A DNA stretch of 64,000 bases from Prochlorococcus sp. AG-363-O06 (GTDB lineage Bacteria; Cyanobacteriota; Cyanobacteriia; PCC-6307; Cyanobiaceae): assembly GCA_003280085.1 (NCBI GenBank), contig QCFY01000001.1, positions 164,748-228,747 on the forward strand, read 5' to 3'. Made by a program: the position numbers and the translations under genes. Of the stretch, positions 59,399 through 64,000 are shown one piece after another. Every line of letters starts with the position of its first letter. Position 1 is the stretch's first letter. The notes beneath the pieces are model-generated. The model was not told the origin of the DNA, made no database searches, and worked only from the letters and a program-made list of their open reading frames with translations.

Positions 59399-60744
59399 TG
59401 GAATACGATGAATTTCAACAAAAAGATATCTCCTCGTCTGACAACTCATTGTCAGATGTAGATAAAGTTAAATCAATGAATAATGAATCTCAAGATTCCC
59501 TTGAATGGGCAAAAGAAGCATATGCCAGATTAAAAAAACAACAAGATGAAGCAAAAGAAAAATCCAACTCTATTATATCTAAGGAGAAGCAAATAGATGA
59601 ACTTCGAGAAAAGGAAATATCTGATGGCCAAGTTCAGGAGCATGAAAATAATCATTTAATTACAAATGAGAACCTTTCGGAAGAAATAAATCAGATCGAG
59701 AATCAATCGCAAGAAGATGAGCCTAATCTTGGTGACTTTGATGATACTTTTGCGTGGTCTGCAGAAGTATTAGCAGCTCAGGGCAGGAAGGCTGATCAAA
59801 TTTCTTTAGAAGAAATTGATTGGCTTGGTCGTTTGCGTCAAGGGTTAGAAAAAACAAGACAGAGTTTTGTCACTGAATTATTAGAAAAGTTTGGTGATGA
59901 TCCATTAACTATTGATGACTTAGATAATTTGGAGACCTTACTTTTAAGAGCTGATGCAGGTATACAGGCTACAGATAAGGCTATAAATGCCTTAAGAACT
60001 CGTCTTAATCAAGAAGTAATTGATTCAAGTGAAGGTCTGCGCTTCTTGAAAGAGCAACTTAAAGATATTATTGATGTTCCTATAAATTCTAGTGGTTCAA
60101 GCTTATTGGTGCCCAAACGTGGATGTTTAAATATTTGGTTATTGGTAGGGGTTAATGGAGTAGGTAAGACCACTACCTTAGGAAAATTAGCGAATCTTGC
60201 TGTACGAAGTAATTATTCAACATTGATAGCTGCTGCAGATACATTTAGAGCTGCTGCTGTTCAGCAAGTGCAAGTTTGGGGAGAGAGAAGTGGGGTTCAA
60301 GTTATCTCCAACTCAACTGCTAATGCTGACCCTGCTGCAGTTGTTTTTGATGCAATAGGTGCCGCTAAATCTAAAAATACAGATTTGTTGCTTGTTGATA
60401 CAGCTGGACGTTTGCAAACAAAAAATAATTTGATGGAAGAATTACAAAAAATCAGAAGAATTATAGATAAAACGGCTCCAGAGGCTCGAGTTGAGTCTTT
60501 ATTAATTCTTGATGCAACCCAAGGACAAAACGGGCTGCGTCAAGCTATGGCTTTTGCTAAATCAGCTTCTTTAACAGGAGTAATTATTACTAAACTAGAT
60601 GGATCTTCTCGAGGAGGTGTTGCATTAGCTGTTTCTTCTGATGCAAAACTGCCTATTCGCTTTATTGGTGCAGGTGAAGGGATTCGAGATTTAAGACCTT
60701 TTAAAAGCTTTGAATTTATAGAAGCCCTTTTGGCAATTCGTTGA
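59398..60744 (+). CDS. ftsY: Signal recognition particle receptor FtsY
   Basis: FtsY is the SRP receptor GTPase for cotranslational targeting to the membrane. The first 115 or so residues are acidic and Gln/Glu/Lys-rich (A domain). The NG domain follows, with G1 GVNGVGKTTTLGKLA, DTFRAAAVQQ, G3 DTAGRLQTK, G4 TKLDGSSRGG and G5 GAGEGIRDL. It abuts nusB and is preceded by no gap, so they are probably one operon. Confidence 0.97.
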   Translation: MEYDEFQQKDISSSDNSLSDVDKVKSMNNESQDSLEWAKEAYARLKKQQDEAKEKSNSIISKEKQIDELREKEISDGQVQEHENNHLITNENLSEEINQIENQSQEDEPNLGDFDDTFAWSAEVLAAQGRKADQISLEEIDWLGRLRQGLEKTRQSFVTELLEKFGDDPLTIDDLDNLETLLLRADAGIQATDKAINALRTRLNQEVIDSSEGLRFLKEQLKDIIDVPINSSGSSLLVPKRGCLNIWLLVGVNGVGKTTTLGKLANLAVRSNYSTLIAAADTFRAAAVQQVQVWGERSGVQVISNSTANADPAAVVFDAIGAAKSKNTDLLLVDTAGRLQTKNNLMEELQKIRRIIDKTAPEARVESLLILDATQGQNGLRQAMAFAKSASLTGVIITKLDGSSRGGVALAVSSDAKLPIRFIGAGEGIRDLRPFKSFEFIEALLAIR

Positions 60745-60801
60745 ATCTTCTGATCTTTTTTAAAGATCTTGCTACGTTTCTAACTCTGCAGTGGTTATTG
60801 A

Positions 60802-62202
60802 GTGAACGCTAAACCACCAAGAGGACAATCAAGGCCATCCAGTCACAATATTCCTCAACCGTTGTCGGCGAATTCATCGCTAAAGGAATTATTGGATAGT
60901 TTGTCTAGTGAGCAACTTCGTAATCAAGAATTATTGGTTTCATTAGGCTTTGCACTACGTAGTTTTACAAACTTGAGTCGTTTTTTGGAACTTGTTCCTG
61001 TTGTGGCTTCACGTTTGGTTGGGGTGGAAGGTGCATTAATTGTTCCATTTCAGGCAGATGGGCGCGTTTGGAGGGATCAGATACAGGCCGTCCCTTTAGG
61101 CGCAAGTGAAAACTTATTGAGGAATTTGTCTGCATTTGAGCCTGGAATGGCTAGTGGCTTTGGTACTGATGAAGCAAAAATACTGTTGATGGATCAACTT
61201 GTTCAACGCCATATGGTTAGTGTGGGAATTTTTTCCACTTCAGTAGTGTCACGCGGACGGCCGCGTGGGCGCTTATATGTTTTTGATTTTCGTGGATCGC
61301 TTGTCTGGAGTGAGGTTTATCGTCGCCATCTTCAATTAATTGCAGATTTGACAGGTGTCGCTATAGAAAATGACTTGATTATTAAGGAAGCAAGACTGCA
61401 TGAGCGAGTAGACCGTCAATTAAGTATTGGAGCAGAAATTCAAGCTCAATTGTTGCCAGATTCTTGCCCAGTTGTTGAAGGAGTTGCCTTAGCTGCTCGA
61501 TGTCGGCCAGCTTTTCAGGTTGGAGGAGATTATTACGACTTTATGCCGATGCGACCTGAATTAATTGGTAAGCGCAGAGAAAGAGGTCGTTGGGCATTTG
61601 TAATTGGAGATGTTATGGGGAAGGGTGTGCCAGCTGGATTGTTGATGACAATGTTACGTGGAATGTTGCATGCAGAGGTATTAAGCGGACTTCCTCCTGA
61701 CAGGATTTTGCATGATTTAAATCAATTAGCTCAAGGCGATTTGGCTCAGTCTCACAGGTTTGTTACCTTATTTTATTCTGATTTTGATCCAAGAAATCGA
61801 CGATTGCGATTTGCCAATGCTGCTCATAACCCTCCATTGATTTGGCGAGCTCAAAATCGCAATGTAGAGAGATTGGATGCTCCTGGTTTGTTAATAGGTC
61901 TTCAACCAGATGCAGATTATGGCTGTGGAGAAATCAATTTAGAAGCAGGAGATGTACTGCTTTATTACACTGATGGTGTTACTGAAGCGCTTGGTATTGC
62001 TGGTGATCGTTTTGATGAAGTTCGTTTAATCAGAATTTTGGAGGATGCATGTAAGCGTGATTTAGAAGCACAAGGAATATTGGATGAGTTATTTTTGCGA
62101 TTAGATCGTTTTGTAGGAATAGATCATCACTTAGAAGATGATGCTTCGATGGTTGTTTTAAAAGTCAATGAATCCCTGACCCTTCCTTCATTAAATAAGT
62201 AG
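60802..62202 (+). CDS. PP2C-type (RsbU-like) serine phosphatase with N-terminal GAF-like domain
   Basis: A 466-residue regulatory phosphatase. The first 200 or so residues resemble a GAF sensor domain (VASRLVGVEGALIVPFQADGRVWRDQ); the rest is a SpoIIE/RsbU PP2C domain with GGDYYDFMP, FVIGDVMGKGVPAGLLMTMLRGML, FANAAHNPPLIW and LYYTDGVTEA, containing the metal-binding aspartates. Such proteins act in partner-switching control of sigma or other factors; the target is not shown here. The GTG start at 60802 fits the region. Confidence 0.92.
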   Translation: MNAKPPRGQSRPSSHNIPQPLSANSSLKELLDSLSSEQLRNQELLVSLGFALRSFTNLSRFLELVPVVASRLVGVEGALIVPFQADGRVWRDQIQAVPLGASENLLRNLSAFEPGMASGFGTDEAKILLMDQLVQRHMVSVGIFSTSVVSRGRPRGRLYVFDFRGSLVWSEVYRRHLQLIADLTGVAIENDLIIKEARLHERVDRQLSIGAEIQAQLLPDSCPVVEGVALAARCRPAFQVGGDYYDFMPMRPELIGKRRERGRWAFVIGDVMGKGVPAGLLMTMLRGMLHAEVLSGLPPDRILHDLNQLAQGDLAQSHRFVTLFYSDFDPRNRRLRFANAAHNPPLIWRAQNRNVERLDAPGLLIGLQPDADYGCGEINLEAGDVLLYYTDGVTEALGIAGDRFDEVRLIRILEDACKRDLEAQGILDELFLRLDRFVGIDHHLEDDASMVVLKVNESLTLPSLNK

Positions 62203-62242
62203 ATAGCCTGACAATTTCTTTCTGAACTGCTTTATTGGATAA

Positions 62243-63643
62243 GTGGTTCACATTAATATTTTGGCTGAGGTCTGGAGCGAAAGGTTTGAAGAGGGGCTTA
62301 ACCCTGCTATCGAGCAATTCAATGCCTCTATTGGATTTGATATTACTTTGATTCAAGAAGATCTAGATGGATCACTTGCCCATACAAAGATGCTTGCTTC
62401 TTCTGGCATTATCTCTTCTGAAGAGGCAAAGCAACTTGAAGATGGCCTAGAACAAATTCGAGAAGAATTCGCTCTAGGGTCTTTCAAGCCTGTTTTGGCT
62501 GATGAGGATATTCATTTTGCAGTTGAACGCCGTTTGATCAAGTTGTTAGGGCCAGTAGGGAAGAAATTACATACTGGACGAAGTAGGAATGATCAAGTTG
62601 GGTGTGATTTGCGTCTTTGGTTAAGGAGAAGAATAGATGAATTAGATAAAAATATTTTACTTATGCAAAGATCACTTTTTTCTCATGCTGATAATCATTT
62701 ATACACATTAATTCCAGGCTATACACATCTACAAAGAGCCCAACCACTTTCTCTGGCACATCATTTAATTGCTTATATTGAGATGTTTCAACGTGACAGA
62801 GATCGATTCAAAGAGGTTAGAAATCGAGTTAACATTTCACCATTGGGTGCAGCAGCCTTGGCAGGCACTTCAGTACCTATTGATCGACGGTTTACCGCTT
62901 CTGAACTCGGCTTCACAAAAATCTATGCTAACAGCCTAGACGCGGTGAGTGATAGAGACTTTGCTGTTGAGTTTGCGTCTACATCATCATTGTTAATGGT
63001 TCATTTAAGCCGATTATCAGAAGAAATTATTTTATGGACATCTGAAGAGTTTGGTTTTGTTTCTTTAACTGATAGATGTGCGACTGGCAGCAGTTTAATG
63101 CCTCAGAAAAAAAATCCAGATGTCCCGGAATTGATTAGAGGTAAGACAGGAAGAGTTTTTGGGAATTTGCAAGCTCTATTAACAATGATCAAGGGGCTTC
63201 CGCTGGCTTATAACAAAGATTTCCAAGAAGATAAAGAGGCAATTTTTGATACTGTTCATACGGTCAATGCTTGCGTGGAGGCTATGACCATTTTGTTTGA
63301 AGAAGGTGTCAAATTTCGTGAAGATCGCCTGAATGCAGCTGTTCATTCAGATTTTTCTAATGCAACAGATGTGGCGGATTATCTTGTCGCGAAGGGTGTT
63401 CCTTTTCGAGAGGCTTATCAAATGGTCGGTTCCATTGTTAAGACCTGCTTAAAAGAAAGGGTTTTGTTGAAGGACCTCACTATTGATCAATGGTTAGAGG
63501 TTTCTCCGTTAATTGATGAAGATATATATGAAAGATTAGCTCCGAAGCATGTTGTAGCTTCAAGACTTAGTGAAGGTGGCACAGGTTTTAAACGTGTTTC
63601 TGAGCAGTTGACTTCTTGGCGGAATCAACTTCTTTCTCCTTAA
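62243..63643 (+). CDS. argH: Argininosuccinate lyase
   Basis: ArgH splits argininosuccinate to arginine and fumarate. The 466-residue protein belongs to the fumarase/aspartase superfamily, with [18 protein letters not shown] and the signature [15 protein letters not shown] containing the catalytic serine loop (282-284). Start choice: GTG at 62243 precedes the conserved [20 protein letters not shown] block by nine residues; TTG at 62261 would be closer. It complements argG at 32.4-33.6 kb. Confidence 0.96.
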   Translation: MVHINILAEVWSERFEEGLNPAIEQFNASIGFDITLIQEDLDGSLAHTKMLASSGIISSEEAKQLEDGLEQIREEFALGSFKPVLADEDIHFAVERRLIKLLGPVGKKLHTGRSRNDQVGCDLRLWLRRRIDELDKNILLMQRSLFSHADNHLYTLIPGYTHLQRAQPLSLAHHLIAYIEMFQRDRDRFKEVRNRVNISPLGAAALAGTSVPIDRRFTASELGFTKIYANSLDAVSDRDFAVEFASTSSLLMVHLSRLSEEIILWTSEEFGFVSLTDRCATGSSLMPQKKNPDVPELIRGKTGRVFGNLQALLTMIKGLPLAYNKDFQEDKEAIFDTVHTVNACVEAMTILFEEGVKFREDRLNAAVHSDFSNATDVADYLVAKGVPFREAYQMVGSIVKTCLKERVLLKDLTIDQWLEVSPLIDEDIYERLAPKHVVASRLSEGGTGFKRVSEQLTSWRNQLLSP

Positions 63644-63768
63644 ATAATGAATTTAATGCAGTGGCGGGTTTACGCTATTGCAAGTCACGAGGCAAATGAT
63701 TCTTAAAAGGATCCTTGTCTAATGGCATTTTTGTCCCATAGGTCCATTTTTTTAGGTCCACAAGTCAA

Positions 63769-64000
63769 GTGAGTATTTTTGTTGGCAATTTGCCCTTCCG
63801 CGCTGAGCAGGAAGACGTCATTGAATTATTTGCATCCTTTGGCGAGGTTGCAAATTGTTCCCTCCCATTGGAACGCGACACCGGTCGCAAAAGGGGCTTT
63901 GCATTTGTTGAGATGGCAGATGAGGCAGCTGAGGCAGCCGCTATCGAAGCTTTGCAAGGCGCTGAAATGATGGGCAGGCCTTTGCGCATTAACAAAGCAG
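63769..64000 (+). CDS. RRM-type RNA-binding protein, 3' end outside the window
   Basis: An RNA-recognition motif protein beginning at GTG and running past the window edge. RNP2 is SIFVGNLPF at residues 2-10, and RNP1 is KRGFAFVEM around residues 41-49, with the second helix MADEAAEAAAIEALQG and IN(K) end. Small single-RRM proteins (Rbp) are abundant in cyanobacteria, where they bind mRNA and affect thylakoid-targeted mRNAs and cold response. About 77 codons are visible, so the C-terminal tail cannot be described. Confidence is high for the domain. Confidence 0.9.
   Translation, partial: MSIFVGNLPFRAEQEDVIELFASFGEVANCSLPLERDTGRKRGFAFVEMADEAAEAAAIEALQGAEMMGRPLRINKA

Overview
The window is AT-rich cyanobacterial chromosome. 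It looks like a low-light-adapted marine Prochlorococcus or a very close relative. The basis is the compact layout, cyanobacterium-specific families (DUF3134, DUF1400, DUF502, a Tic20-like protein, an IctB/O-antigen-ligase-like protein, sucrose-phosphate synthase) and the gene run dnaN, PRC-barrel, purL, purF, gyrA/parC, TPR, queG, DUF502, nusB, ftsY, PP2C phosphatase, argH, RRM protein, which I recall as the conventional start of Prochlorococcus chromosomes. The strain cannot be named from sequence alone.

Layout. 1-5.7 kb: the 3' end of aspS (frameshifted at a C8 run), then a tight + strand block pyrG-queE-queC-pabB-pabC. 5.7-12.3 kb: a nitrite-assimilation region with cobA (siroheme/corrin methylase), an NtcA-type promoter, nirA, an unlisted 47-codon ORF, focA, a small orphan on the minus strand, a HEAT-like protein and a TrpD2-like protein. 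No nitrate reductase, nitrate transporter or molybdopterin gene is present here, so this locus fits use of nitrite rather than nitrate. 12.3-33.6 kb: housekeeping and transport genes (GNAT, MFS, ppk, a group 2 sigma factor, phytol-kinase-like, DAHP synthase, acnB, a ClC channel, radical SAM, purU, dnaK, aroE, rpsF, argG). Two neighbouring genes, a radical SAM protein and an FAD oxidoreductase, have no ATG/GTG/TTG where their domains require a start; both have CTG there.

33.6-34.6 kb is the only clearly accessory patch. It holds a zinc-ribbon ORF, a frameshifted continuation in the same frame with a phage-like Cys/His motif, a GC-richer stretch of uncertain nature, and a perfect 14-bp bidirectional terminator. 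34.6-47.3 kb: mraY, spsA, uvrA, recN, an ABC1 kinase and thrC. 47.25-47.63 kb is a gene-free segment with clustered DnaA-box-like 9-mers, including a perfect inverted pair, directly before dnaN. The + strand changes there from A-rich to T-rich, which marks the probable replication origin. 47.6-64 kb is the conserved dnaN-to-RRM run.

The genes work together in several ways. CobA feeds siroheme synthesis for NirA, which reduces nitrite imported by FocA, under NtcA. QueE and QueC make preQ0 and QueG completes queuosine. PabB and PabC make p-aminobenzoate for folate. PurL, PurF and PurU bear on purine and one-carbon metabolism, and ArgG and ArgH are the last two steps of arginine synthesis. No tRNA, rRNA, CRISPR array, insertion sequence or prophage was found.
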